DNA from: Erysipelothrix sp. UBA3383 | GTDB taxonomy: Bacteria > Bacillota_I > Bacilli_A > Erysipelotrichales > Erysipelotrichaceae | Assembly: GCA_002358955.1 (NCBI GenBank) | Contig: DEPV01000095.1 | Span: forward strand, 1,621-9,357 | Reading direction: 5' to 3' | DNA: 7,737 nt | Part shown: positions 1-6,450 of the stretch, piece by piece | How the letters are laid out: every line of letters starts with the position of its first letter | How positions within the stretch are numbered: position 1 is the stretch's first letter | Notes under the pieces: generated by a model | Told to the model about the DNA's origin: nothing | Databases searched by the model: none | What the model saw: only the letters and a program-made list of their open reading frames with translations | Position numbers and translations under genes: made by a program

Positions 1-158
1 CCACCACTAAATTGTGAACTTACAATAGTACCTGCTACAGCGGCATTACTGATAAACTCTTTATACATTAATTGCTGGTTATCAGCATCGACTACATATC
101 TTGGAATAAGTAGTCCAATGAGTGTAAAACTCAATATAAAAACTGCTAATTTGTTCAT
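1..158 (-). CDS. Partial exported or membrane-anchored protein, unknown function
   Basis: An open frame starts with ATG at 158 and runs to the left edge without a stop, giving 52 residues and a partial codon. The start is supported by an AGGGGG ribosome-binding site about 8 bases upstream. The N-terminus is a classic export signal: Met-Asn-Lys, then a hydrophobic stretch (roughly residues 4-19, LAVFILSFTLIGLLIP), then a more polar region with a possible cleavage point after VDA near residue 25. The visible mature part (DNQQLMYKEFISNAAVAG...) matches no family I recognise. It could be a secreted protein, a wall-associated protein or one anchored by a single N-terminal helix; there is no lipobox cysteine. 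It is transcribed divergently from the toxin-antitoxin genes. The ORF and start are well supported; the function is open. Confidence 0.7.
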   Translation of the reverse strand, partial: MNKLAVFILSFTLIGLLIPRYVVDADNQQLMYKEFISNAAVAGTIVSSQFSG

Positions 159-184
159 ATATTAATCCCCCTGCATAAAACCTA

Positions 185-234
185 TCACAAAGTTTGTGAA
201 AAATCACTTAAAACACTCAAGTCATACAATTATA
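185..234 (-). promoter_or_regulatory. Possible promoter -10 and palindrome upstream of the exported-protein gene
   Basis: On the minus strand a perfect TATAAT lies at 234-229, about 70 bases before the start codon at 158. No good -35 hexamer sits 16-18 bases upstream; AATACT is the best available, so the promoter call is weak. Downstream of it, in what would be the 5' leader, lies a perfect 7+1+7 palindrome (TCACAAA-G-TTTGTGA, 185-199). It could be an operator or a small hairpin. Nothing identifies the regulator. Confidence 0.25.
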
Positions 235-260
235 GAATAAATTTAATAATAAGTATTTTG

Positions 261-413
261 TGTACTGTTCAAAAATAGACACCCTTTATAGAATGTCTTT
301 AGTTTATCAATTTATTTTCCGGAAAATTTAGTAAGAACTTCTTCTTTTTTCGCATGGATATTCGCTCTGTTATTTAACAATGATAAATCATGTAATTGAA
401 GATGCGTTGTCAT
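261..413. mobile_element. Possible decayed insertion-sequence end
   Basis: The 24 bases at 261-284 begin TGTACTGTTC and continue through an A-run to AGACACCC. This resembles, from memory, the terminal inverted repeats of IS3-family (IS150-like) elements, which often start TGTACTG. A short minus-strand frame (312-413, ending in KFSGK) stops about 28 bases inside this end, where a transposase gene could finish, but I cannot match it to any transposase. No second end was found in the window. Confidence 0.15.
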
Positions 414-618
414 ACAAATTATCGCTCCATCACAATCCTGATAAATCCCTACTTAAACAACAAATACTTTAAGTTTCAAAACTAAATTTAATGATATTTT
501 AGGATAAATTCACGGCTTTACGTATATATAACTTGAAATAGTAGTTTAATTAACTTAAAATCGGTCCGATCATTATCACTAACAATATCAAAATTAGAGC
601 CTATTTCCTACTCTTTCT

Positions 619-676
619 CTACATTTTAAATGTAGTATGCTTGAATATTGTAGTACAATGTCATACAATGATTGTA
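619..676. repeat. Three one-base-centred inverted repeats, candidate relBE operator
   Basis: Three perfect inverted repeats, each with a single central base, lie in 58 bases: CTACATTT-T-AAATGTAG (619-635), ATTGTA-G-TACAAT (647-659) and TACAAT-G-ATTGTA (664-676). The last two use the same hexamer in opposite order, so four ATTGTA half-sites surround the spacer and -10 box of the promoter at 641-669. RelB-family antitoxins are ribbon-helix-helix proteins known to bind paired short half-sites over their own promoter. As I recall, E. coli RelB uses TTGTAA-like hexamers, similar to these. The location and symmetry suggest the autoregulatory operator; binding itself is inferred. Confidence 0.6.
641..669 (+). 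promoter_or_regulatory. Sigma-A-type promoter of the relBE pair
   Basis: A -35 box TTGAAT (641-646; four of six to TTGACA) is followed after exactly 17 bases by a -10 box TACAAT (664-669; five of six to TATAAT). Transcription would start near 676, leaving a leader of about 100 bases before the start codon at 779. The -10 box is itself one arm of a palindrome, so a repressor bound there would block RNA polymerase. Confidence 0.65.
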
Positions 677-778
677 GTAGATATATCCGTAATGAAAAAG
701 GATATTATGAATTTTTGTTGTTTTGGGTACCTAGATAATAAGTAAACAAATGATGGTTATGAGAAGGAGGATATAGTT

Positions 779-1006
779 ATGGCAAAAGTAATATCAGTAA
801 GACTTGATGATATTCAAGAGAGATTACTTGTTAAGTTTGCAGAATCTGAAGGAATGTCAGTATCAGACTTTATTCGAGATACGGTTTTTGAGAAAATTGA
901 GAACGAGATGGACTTGAAAATTTTAGATGAAAGATCTAAAAATGCAAAAGAGAATAATTATAAAGGTTATTCATTAGAACAAGTAATGAATGAATTTGAT
1001 TTGTAA
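779..1006 (+). CDS. relB: RelB-family ribbon-helix-helix antitoxin
   Basis: This 75-residue protein is the likely antitoxin of a type II toxin-antitoxin pair. It should bind and neutralise the RelE-like toxin encoded just downstream and, with it, repress the operon. Residues 3-11 (KVISVRLDD) form the DNA-binding beta strand of a ribbon-helix-helix fold, residues 12-25 the first helix and about 26-45 (GMSVSDFIRDTVFEKIE...) the second. The charged C-terminus (46-75, ending in YSLEQVMNEFDL) would be the flexible toxin-wrapping part. The start ATG has an excellent AGGAGG at 765-770, 8 bases upstream. The stop lies 16 bases before the relE start, the usual antitoxin-first order. The family call is firm; the symbol is generic, since many RelB/DinJ-like subfamilies exist. 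Confidence 0.85.
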   Translation: MAKVISVRLDDIQERLLVKFAESEGMSVSDFIRDTVFEKIENEMDLKILDERSKNAKENNYKGYSLEQVMNEFDL

Positions 1007-1010
1007 GTTA

Positions 1011-1018
1011 GAAAGGAA
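1011..1018 (+). promoter_or_regulatory. Ribosome-binding site that sets the relE start at 1023
   Basis: GAAAGGAA lies 5 bases before the ATG at 1023. An upstream in-frame ATG at 990 lies inside relB, has no comparable site, and would add 11 residues (MNLICKLERNL) that are not typical of RelE proteins. Confidence 0.6.
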
Positions 1019-1022
1019 CCTT

Positions 1023-1289
1023 ATGTTCAACTTAATTATTCTTGATGAAGCGTTAAAGGATCTAAAGAAAATGGATCCATTCGAAGCTAGGAAGATATTA
1101 GTGTATATGAGAGATCACCTTGATCAAATATCAGACCCTTCCTCAATTGGAAGGGCCTTAATAGATCTGGATCCGAAAAACTGGCGATACAGAGTTGGTA
1201 AACTGAGAATATTATGTGAAATTGATTACAATAAAAAAATAATCTATGTCCATGCAATAATTAATAGAGGTAAAGCGTACTTAAGATAA
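1023..1289 (+). CDS. relE: RelE/ParE-superfamily toxin, probable ribosome-dependent mRNA interferase
   Basis: The product is 88 residues from the ATG at 1023, a normal RelE length. RelE toxins enter the ribosomal A site and cut mRNA. The fold is recognisable from an N-terminal strand (FNLIILDEAL), two helices (about 9-40), and the core strands around WRYRVGKLRILCEI (54-67) and IIYVHAIINRGKAYLR (73-88). R62, R82 and Y86 fall close to the positions of the E. coli RelE catalytic residues R61, R81 and Y87 (numbers from memory), and basic residues K52, R55, R57 and K60 precede them. This favours an active RNase over a ParE gyrase poison, though that call comes from family knowledge. The gene follows relB after 16 bases and ends about 68 bases before the shared terminator. 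Confidence 0.85.
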   Translation: MFNLIILDEALKDLKKMDPFEARKILVYMRDHLDQISDPSSIGRALIDLDPKNWRYRVGKLRILCEIDYNKKIIYVHAIINRGKAYLR

Positions 1290-1353
1290 ATTAGAAAGAA
1301 TTATATATTCTCTAACCTTGCAGGAATAGTCGAACTAAATTATATTAGAAATT

Positions 1354-1390
1354 AAAACCACCCACTGAATGCACAGTGGGTGGTATTTTT
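1354..1390. terminator. Bidirectional intrinsic terminator between relE and the minus-strand operon
   Basis: A perfect 11-bp stem (ACCACCCACTG at 1357-1367 with CAGTGGGTGGT at 1374-1384) closes a 6-base loop. On the plus strand it is followed by a run of five T (1386-1390), which would end relBE. On the minus strand it lies 10 bases past the last stop codon (1394) and is followed by a short T-run (1357-1354), which would end the dxs-like to deoB operon. The plus-strand direction has the better T-tract. Confidence 0.85.
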
Positions 1391-1393
1391 AGA

Positions 1394-1606
1394 TTATTTT
1401 ATCTTTTGTTCTTCTAATTCTTCTTCCTCTTTAGCACGCATGTATTCGCGGTTAATTTTAACAGCGATGATCCCTGTTACTAAAGCGGCAATTGCCATTG
1501 CAAACAGAACGGTCTGTAAGAGTTTATCTTTAGGATTTAAGATAAGACTGGGTGTCAGTAAGATGACTGAGGCAATCATATAATAAGCACTGTTATTTTT
1601 CTTCAT
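1394..1606 (-). CDS. Small two-helix membrane protein, unknown function
   Basis: This 70-residue protein is the last gene of the minus-strand operon. It shows two hydrophobic segments, about residues 8-25 (YYMIASVILLTPSLIL) and 33-51 (VLFAMAIAALVTGIIAVKI), joined by a short charged turn (NPKDK). A strongly charged C-terminal tail follows (NREYMRAKEEEELEEQKIK). The tail and turn suggest a helical hairpin in the cytoplasmic membrane. Its ATG lies 3 bases after the deoB stop, and the nearest purine-rich motif (AGGA, inside the end of deoB) is about 19 bases away, too far for a normal ribosome-binding site. Translation probably depends on ribosomes finishing deoB. I recognise no family. Its place in the operon and before the terminator supports a real gene. 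Confidence 0.65.
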   Translation of the reverse strand: MKKNNSAYYMIASVILLTPSLILNPKDKLLQTVLFAMAIAALVTGIIAVKINREYMRAKEEEELEEQKIK

Positions 1607-1609
1607 GAA

Positions 1610-2797
1610 TTATTTTAATTGTCCTAGAATGGAGTTTCCATGTTCTGGAAGTTTCGCTTCAAAGATATCTGCTACTGTAGCACCTAAGTCTGCAAAGGTT
1701 GGGTTTTCTGGTAGTAAACCATGTCCCTGTAGTTGTGGTGAGTAGTAGAATACTGGAACCTCCTCACGTGTGTGGTCAGTTCCTGGGAATGTAGGATCAT
1801 TACCGTGGTCTGCAGTGATGATTAATAAATCATTTTCGCGAATATTTGGTAATAACTCCCCTAATTGAACATCAAATGCTTCAAGTTCTTGAGCATAGCC
1901 TTCTGGGTTACGACGGTGTCCCCATAGTGCATCAAAGTCTACTAAGTTAACAAATAGGAATCCGTTAAACTCTTTGTTTTTAACTATGTCGATGGTTTGT
2001 TCCATACCATCTTTATTTGATTTTGTACGGAATGCTTCAGTGATTCCTTCACCATCAAAGATATCTACAATCTTACCAACGGATACAACATCTTTACCAC
2101 TGTCTTTCAGTGCTTCAAGAATGGTTGGTTCAAATGGTTTTAAAGCATAGTCATGACGGTTTGAAGTACGTTTGAAACCTTCTTCTTTATTTCCAACAAA
2201 TGGACGAGCAATAACACGCCCAACTTTCCATTCGTCTTTCATTGTTAATTCACGTGCAATCTCACAGACGCGGTATAACTCATCAAGGCCAAAGACTTCT
2301 TCATGAGCTGCAATTTGTAATACTGAGTCAGCGGATGTATAAACGATCATTGCTTTAGTAGCCATGTGTTCCTCACCCAGTTCATCAAGAATTTCGGTAC
2401 CTGATGCGGATTTGTTACCGATGATTGCATAACCTGTTTTCTCTGATAATTCATTTAATAACTCATCTGGAAATCCTGTTTCTGTAAATGTAATGAAAGG
2501 TTTTGTAATGTACAGTCCCATCATTTCCCAGTGTCCTGTCATGGTATCTTTACCATTGGATGCCTCATGCATGCGTGTGTAGTATGCAGCAGGTGTTTCT
2601 ACAGGGTTAACCCCTTCAATCTGGTGTAAGTTACCCAAGCCTAGTTTCTCCATGTTAGGCATCTTTAAACCACCTACATGACGTGCAATGTTTCCGAATG
2701 TATCAGAACCTACATCATTATAATCAGCTGCATCTTTTGCAGCACCAATTCCTACAGAGTCCATTACAATAGTAATGACGCGATTAAATTTTTTCAT
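1610..2797 (-). CDS. deoB: Phosphopentomutase
   Basis: DeoB interconverts ribose 1-phosphate and ribose 5-phosphate (and the deoxy forms), linking nucleoside breakdown to pentose phosphate metabolism in the cytoplasm. The 395-residue product has the usual length and alkaline-phosphatase-superfamily metal site. D13 lies in VMDSVGIGA and T85 in GKDTMTGHW, the threonine phosphorylated in the Bacillus cereus enzyme. D289 and H294 lie in DFDALWGH, D330 and H331 in TADHGND, and H342 in GTDHTREE. The last five fall at a constant +3 from the B. cereus positions as I remember them, so the site is complete. A longer frame opens at 2866, but its extra 23 residues lie inside xerD and do not resemble DeoB. 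The start at 2797 has AAGGAG 7 bases upstream and overlaps the xerD stop as ATGA. No purine nucleoside phosphorylase gene follows, unlike in Bacillus. Confidence 0.96.
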   Translation of the reverse strand: MKKFNRVITIVMDSVGIGAAKDAADYNDVGSDTFGNIARHVGGLKMPNMEKLGLGNLHQIEGVNPVETPAAYYTRMHEASNGKDTMTGHWEMMGLYITKPFITFTETGFPDELLNELSEKTGYAIIGNKSASGTEILDELGEEHMATKAMIVYTSADSVLQIAAHEEVFGLDELYRVCEIARELTMKDEWKVGRVIARPFVGNKEEGFKRTSNRHDYALKPFEPTILEALKDSGKDVVSVGKIVDIFDGEGITEAFRTKSNKDGMEQTIDIVKNKEFNGFLFVNLVDFDALWGHRRNPEGYAQELEAFDVQLGELLPNIRENDLLIITADHGNDPTFPGTDHTREEVPVFYYSPQLQGHGLLPENPTFADLGATVADIFEAKLPEHGNSILGQLK

Positions 2798-3702
2798 TTC
2801 TTGTCTCCTTTTGATGTGAACCCACCTTGTAGATGCGCATCGTATTCTTTCCTCAGTGTGTCCCATGTTACATGGGTATAAATTTGGGTCGTACTGATGT
2901 CTGAGTGACCCAATAATTCTTGAATAATACGGATATCAACACCCTGTTCCATAAGCTTTGTTGCAAAGGTATGGCGCAGTGTATGGGCTGATATGGCATC
3001 ACTAAGATCTGCTTCTGAACATCTTAATTTTATCATAGTATGCACGTATTGTCTTGAAATTAAATTCCCTCGAAGTGATAAAAATAGGGATTGTGATGGC
3101 TTTTTGACCAATAAAGGACGAACCTTTTGCAGATAGTTTTTCAAGGTCAAAACAAGGTCATCAGTCATGGGTACCATGCGTTCTACATTCCCTTTTCCAA
3201 GCACTCGAATCAATTTTTCTTCCATGTAGATTTGATTGATAGTAAGCTCTGTACATTCACTGACCCTTAATCCACAACGAAATAATAGTAAAAGTATGGC
3301 ATAATCCAGATGGTCTTTTAAGTCATTTCTAGGAAATGAAAAGAGTTTTTGTAACTCTTCATTACTTAAAGATCGTGGTGTGCTTTGATTGCTTGATTTT
3401 GTTTTTATATGCACGGATGGATCAGTGTGACTGAGTCCCAATCGAAATACATATTGATGAAATTGTCGTATGGTTACGATATGATGGCGTGTACTATTGG
3501 CAGACAAATCGTTTCTTAAGTCTTTAATATACTGGTTGATGTCATTGTATGTAATTGTATTGATATCTTCTAAATCATGGTCGATTAAATAATCACGATA
3601 GCGTCTGATTTCACGGATGTAAGACTCCTGAGTTGCCTTAGATTTGGGTTCGATATAGCGTATGTGGTTGATGAAGTCTTCTACAAGACGTTGTGTTTTC
3701 AT
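2794..3702 (-). CDS. xerD: Tyrosine site-specific recombinase XerD
   Basis: XerD works with XerC at the dif site to resolve chromosome dimers before division. The 302-residue product has an N-terminal SAM-like core-binding domain (about 1-95, with YIREIRRYRDYL and a TRHHIVTIRQFHQYV helix) and a C-terminal catalytic domain. All six catalytic residues can be placed: R146 (CGLRVSE), K170 (LGKGN), H240 and R243 (SAHTLRHTFA), H266 (LLGHSDI) and nucleophile Y275 (TQIYTHV). The start ATG at 3702 overlaps the dinB stop by four bases. Upstream there is only a GAAGAAGAAA purine run, so coupling to dinB is likely. XerD rather than XerC is chosen mainly because XerD sits directly before deoB in Bacillus and relatives. 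A phage-type integrase is unlikely at this length and in this operon. Confidence 0.88.
   Translation of the reverse strand: MKTQRLVEDFINHIRYIEPKSKATQESYIREIRRYRDYLIDHDLEDINTITYNDINQYIKDLRNDLSANSTRHHIVTIRQFHQYVFRLGLSHTDPSVHIKTKSSNQSTPRSLSNEELQKLFSFPRNDLKDHLDYAILLLLFRCGLRVSECTELTINQIYMEEKLIRVLGKGNVERMVPMTDDLVLTLKNYLQKVRPLLVKKPSQSLFLSLRGNLISRQYVHTMIKLRCSEADLSDAISAHTLRHTFATKLMEQGVDIRIIQELLGHSDISTTQIYTHVTWDTLRKEYDAHLQGGFTSKGDKK
2805..2810 (-). promoter_or_regulatory. Ribosome-binding site that sets the deoB start at 2797
   Basis: AAGGAG on the minus strand lies 7 bases before the ATG at 2797 and within the last codons of xerD. It favours the 395-residue DeoB over the longer frame opening at 2866. 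Confidence 0.8.
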
Positions 3703-4865
3703 GATTTCTTCTTCTTGTTTAAAAGGTCACGTGGTGTCATGAAGTTACCCCCTTCAAAAGTTTCATTCAGTTTTGATATCATATCAAAGGTTGAAGGTTC
3801 ATCACTCATCTCAAAGATATTAAGTTGTTGAATGGCAAGTTCCCGTTTAACTAGGTTACTTAAGGACACTGAAATAAAGCTAACGCCCCCTTCTCCATCA
3901 AACTCATCATAAAGCATATTAATGACCTCTAAGATCGTATCGTACTCATTACTTAGATGCTCAAGTGTGATAGAACGTGTTGCACTTTTATAATTATCAA
4001 GTCGGATTGCAAAGCTAACAGTACGTCCCATCAGTGCTTGCTCTTTTAGTCTTCGTACCAACTCACTTAATTCTATATGAATGGCTTGACGAATTTCTGA
4101 ATCATCATACATGGGTGTATGGAATGTTTTTGATTGTCCCATACTTTTTGCATCATTATCAAGTTCAATCATACTAAGATCAATACCATTTGCCTTATCG
4201 ATGTAAATATCAGTCTGTAGTCCTAATATCGGTAAGACTTCAGCACGATTAACTTGTGCCAGATCACCAATGGTATAAAGACCGATTTGATTGAGAAGTG
4301 GTAATGTTTTCTTACCAATACCATGGAATTCGCTTAAGTCTAAAGGCCATAGCATATCTTGAACCTCACGAATTCTTAAGACGGTTATACCCATGGGTTT
4401 CTTCATATCTGAAGCCATTTTAGCTAAGAATTTATTGGGTCCGACTCCGATGGATGATGGTAGTGAGAGTTCGTTATAAATGCGATCTTGAATTTCAATG
4501 GCAAGATCCAAGGGTTTCTCATACTTCTTAATTATTTGAGTTACATCAGCATAGCACTCATCAATACTTGCAGGCTGAATCAAAGGTGTATACTGACGCA
4601 CAATGTCTAAAAACTGTTCTGAGAGTCTTTTATAAAGTGCAAAATCTATATCAATGGTCTCTAAATCCGGACATAAACGCTTAGCATGGCTTAAAGGCAT
4701 GGCAGCATGGATTCCATATGCACGTGCCTCATAAGATGCAGTACTGACTACAGAACCTCTTTTATTCACACAGACTACTAAAGGTTTACCTCTAAGATGG
4801 GGATTATCCTTAAGGTGTGCCGATGCAAAGAATGCATTCATATCAATATGAAATAATACAGCCAT
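3699..4865 (-). CDS. dinB: DNA polymerase IV (Y-family translesion polymerase)
   Basis: Pol IV copies past damaged bases with low fidelity and docks on the beta clamp. The product is 388 residues from the ATG at 4865. Catalytic acidic residues are D8 (FHIDMNAFFAS) and D102/E103 (PASIDECYADV). F12/F13 occupy the steric-gate position that excludes ribonucleotides. The palm and fingers contain YEARAYGI and the PNKFLAKMASD motif near 143-153. A helix-hairpin-helix (FHGIGKKT, about 180-187) and a little-finger domain follow. QLNIF near 347-351 is a good clamp-binding motif, with about 37 further residues ending in a lysine-rich tail. A GTG three bases earlier (4868) is possible, but the ribosome-binding site fits the ATG. 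The gene overlaps the recN stop by one base and its own stop overlaps the xerD start. No SOS box is visible; the operon promoter is off the window. Confidence 0.93.
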   Translation of the reverse strand: MAVLFHIDMNAFFASAHLKDNPHLRGKPLVVCVNKRGSVVSTASYEARAYGIHAAMPLSHAKRLCPDLETIDIDFALYKRLSEQFLDIVRQYTPLIQPASIDECYADVTQIIKKYEKPLDLAIEIQDRIYNELSLPSSIGVGPNKFLAKMASDMKKPMGITVLRIREVQDMLWPLDLSEFHGIGKKTLPLLNQIGLYTIGDLAQVNRAEVLPILGLQTDIYIDKANGIDLSMIELDNDAKSMGQSKTFHTPMYDDSEIRQAIHIELSELVRRLKEQALMGRTVSFAIRLDNYKSATRSITLEHLSNEYDTILEVINMLYDEFDGEGGVSFISVSLSNLVKRELAIQQLNIFEMSDEPSTFDMISKLNETFEGGNFMTPRDLLNKKKKS

Positions 4866-6436
4866 CACACACCTCCTTGTTCTCGTAATTGTTGTGCTAA
4901 ATTGGTACTTTCTTCACTGATGGATCCTGCCATCATCATTGCTAATTCTTCAATACGTTGTGTTTCATTGAGTAAATGAGCCTGTGTTTTCATTAAGGCA
5001 TCATCAATGCTTTTACTAATCTTAACATGATAATCTGCATAAGCGGCAATGGGTGCTTGATGGGTAATTGCCAGTACTTGTTGTTGGGTGCTTAGTGTCT
5101 TCATGGCTGTAGCAATGGATCGTGCTACTTTACCCGATACTCCACTGTCAATTTCATCAAAGATATAAAGATGTTCGCTTGATGCTTGGGCAAGTGTCAT
5201 CATTAAAGCTAAATTAAAACGACTCATCTCTCCCCCACTTGCAGTAAGTTCTAAGGCAGTAAGATTATCTTGTAAATTGAAGTTAACCAGTAGATCAAAA
5301 TGATCATGACCTTTGGCATTATATGCTATTTTAGTATGGCTAATCTCCATATCAACATTCTCAAGATATAAGTCTTTTAAATGATATCGAATCTGTTTTA
5401 AGAATGGTTTAATAGCTTGATGGCGTTTGATACTGACTTGTTCAGCCTCAATATTAAGACGGGTTTCTGATTGAATCATTTTGTTTTTCAAGTTATCAAT
5501 GTCTTCATCAAAAGACTGTGCTTCCTGAATGAAGGTTTCTAAATTAAGATAACGGTCAATAAGATTATTGAAGTTACGATAAGTAGGAATCAGTTTTTGA
5601 TACTCTTGAAGCCGTTTTTCAATTTTATCAATCTCTACTTGATACGAGTTTGCACTTTGCAAACTTTGTATTTGACTTACAAATTCATGATAGATGCTTT
5701 GAAGGTCATTCATTGTTTCTTGGATTTGCACATGATTCATATTTAATACTTCTACTTGCAGTTTATTAAGATCATGATGTATGGGGCTCTGTTTTAATAG
5801 TTCACTTATTGTTTTAAGATGAACTTGATCTTCTTGAAGAGTAGTAATTTCTTTTAATCGATTCATCAGTGTGTTGTATTCATCTTTAGATGGGTTTAAT
5901 ACTTTAAGTGTTTCAAACTCAAGGATGTTTTGCTCTAGATTTTGATAAGCATCTTTCTTCTTTAAAGTTTGATTGTATTGACGAAAATCTTTTAAATAAG
6001 TTTGGTATAAATCATGATAAGGTTTTGTTTGTATATGTGCATACTGATCAAGACAGTCTAAAACAGTCTCACCAATCAAAAGATGATTACTGTTTTGTTT
6101 TAGAATACTGATATATGGCTTCATCAAAGCTTTTAAAGCCTTAATACTTATCCTTTTATCATTCATACTGATTTGTGATATGCCATGAGAAAAGATCTCA
6201 CGTTTGATGATGAGATCTTTCTGATTCAAACACAAACTCAATTGAACCGAAGTTTTATCATCAAACGGTCCAATGGGACTGATGGCTGGTTTGTCTCCCA
6301 GTGCAAACATCAGTGCGTTAAAGATCAGTGATTTACCAGAACCGGTCTCACCACTTAAGCAATTGAACCCTTTATGTAAGTTTAAATCCAATTGCTCAAT
6401 AATAACAAAGTTTTTAATGGATAAACTTTTTAACAC
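4865..6436 (-). CDS. recN: DNA repair protein RecN
   Basis: RecN is an SMC-like ATPase recruited to DNA double-strand breaks, where it holds ends for RecA-dependent repair. The split ABC ATPase is intact: Walker A GETGSGKS (29-36), Q-loop glutamine Q114, signature SGGEMSR (400-406), Walker B IFDEIDSG (425-432) and switch histidine H459 (ITHQAPIAA). The middle (about 130-345) is the helical coiled-coil arm. At 523 residues it is somewhat shorter than the usual 550-570, mostly in this arm. The usual HGQHEHQ motif around the Q-loop reads LKQNSNH, keeping only the glutamine. The start is GTG at 6436, 12 bases after the dxs-like stop, with AGGGAG 8 bases upstream. The ATG at 6441 is out of frame. 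Confidence 0.93.
   Translation of the reverse strand: MLKSLSIKNFVIIEQLDLNLHKGFNCLSGETGSGKSLIFNALMFALGDKPAISPIGPFDDKTSVQLSLCLNQKDLIIKREIFSHGISQISMNDKRISIKALKALMKPYISILKQNSNHLLIGETVLDCLDQYAHIQTKPYHDLYQTYLKDFRQYNQTLKKKDAYQNLEQNILEFETLKVLNPSKDEYNTLMNRLKEITTLQEDQVHLKTISELLKQSPIHHDLNKLQVEVLNMNHVQIQETMNDLQSIYHEFVSQIQSLQSANSYQVEIDKIEKRLQEYQKLIPTYRNFNNLIDRYLNLETFIQEAQSFDEDIDNLKNKMIQSETRLNIEAEQVSIKRHQAIKPFLKQIRYHLKDLYLENVDMEISHTKIAYNAKGHDHFDLLVNFNLQDNLTALELTASGGEMSRFNLALMMTLAQASSEHLYIFDEIDSGVSGKVARSIATAMKTLSTQQQVLAITHQAPIAAYADYHVKISKSIDDALMKTQAHLLNETQRIEELAMMMAGSISEESTNLAQQLREQGGV
4871..4878 (-). promoter_or_regulatory. Ribosome-binding site that sets the dinB start
   Basis: AAGGAGGT on the minus strand lies inside the last codons of recN. 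The AAGGAGG core is 6 bases from the ATG at 4865 but only 3 from the in-frame GTG at 4868, so the ATG is the likelier start. Confidence 0.75.
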
Positions 6437-6444
6437 AGCATCAA

Positions 6445-6450
6445 CTCCCT
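6445..6450 (-). promoter_or_regulatory. Ribosome-binding site for the GTG start of recN
   Basis: AGGGAG on the minus strand overlaps the TAG stop of the dxs-like gene and lies 8 bases before the GTG at 6436. The nearer ATG at 6441 is in another frame and stops after three codons. Confidence 0.7.

Larger units (their letters stand above)
159..778. other. 620-base divergent intergenic region
   Basis: This AT-rich stretch separates the divergently read exported-protein gene from the relBE pair. I find no convincing gene in it. On the minus strand a 33-codon frame (312-413) follows an in-frame stop and has no ribosome-binding site. On the plus strand a 17-codon frame (692-745) also lacks one. 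Structures seen are a TCACAAA-G-TTTGTGA palindrome (185-199), an insertion-sequence-like end (261-284), a perfect 14-base palindrome ATTTTCCGGAAAAT (314-327), ATCGG-T-CCGAT (560-570), three copies of GTCATACAA (221, 409, 660), and the promoter/operator cluster at 619-676. The density of stops in all frames fits non-coding DNA or a decayed element. Confidence 0.7.

Noticed and set aside
312..413. A 33-codon minus-strand frame ending in KFSGK, open further back to a stop near 447
   Set aside because: No ribosome-binding site and no recognised family; kept only as weak support for a decayed element.
692..745. A 17-codon plus-strand frame (MKKDIMNFCCFGYLDNK) in the leader between the promoter and relB
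   Set aside because: It has no ribosome-binding site and no attenuator-like structure around it; short frames of this size are expected by chance.
990..1022. An earlier in-frame ATG for relE inside relB
   Set aside because: No ribosome-binding site there; the start at 1023 has one and gives a typical RelE N-terminus.
1291..1315. A weak imperfect hairpin just after the relE stop
   Set aside because: It is AT-rich, has a bulge and no T-run after it; the GC-rich terminator 40 bases further on is clearly better.
1380..1583. A plus-strand frame opposite the small membrane gene, and similar plus-strand frames opposite deoB, recN and the dxs-like gene
   Set aside because: They are antisense shadows of well-supported genes, without ribosome-binding sites or recognisable domains.
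2798..2866. An upstream in-frame start that would add 23 residues to DeoB
   Set aside because: The extra residues lie within xerD, do not resemble DeoB, and the strong ribosome-binding site is at the internal ATG.
6430..6441. A three-codon frame ATG-CTG-TGT-TAA overlapping the GTG start of recN
   Set aside because: The ribosome-binding site is only 3 bases from this ATG, but 8 from the GTG; most likely chance.
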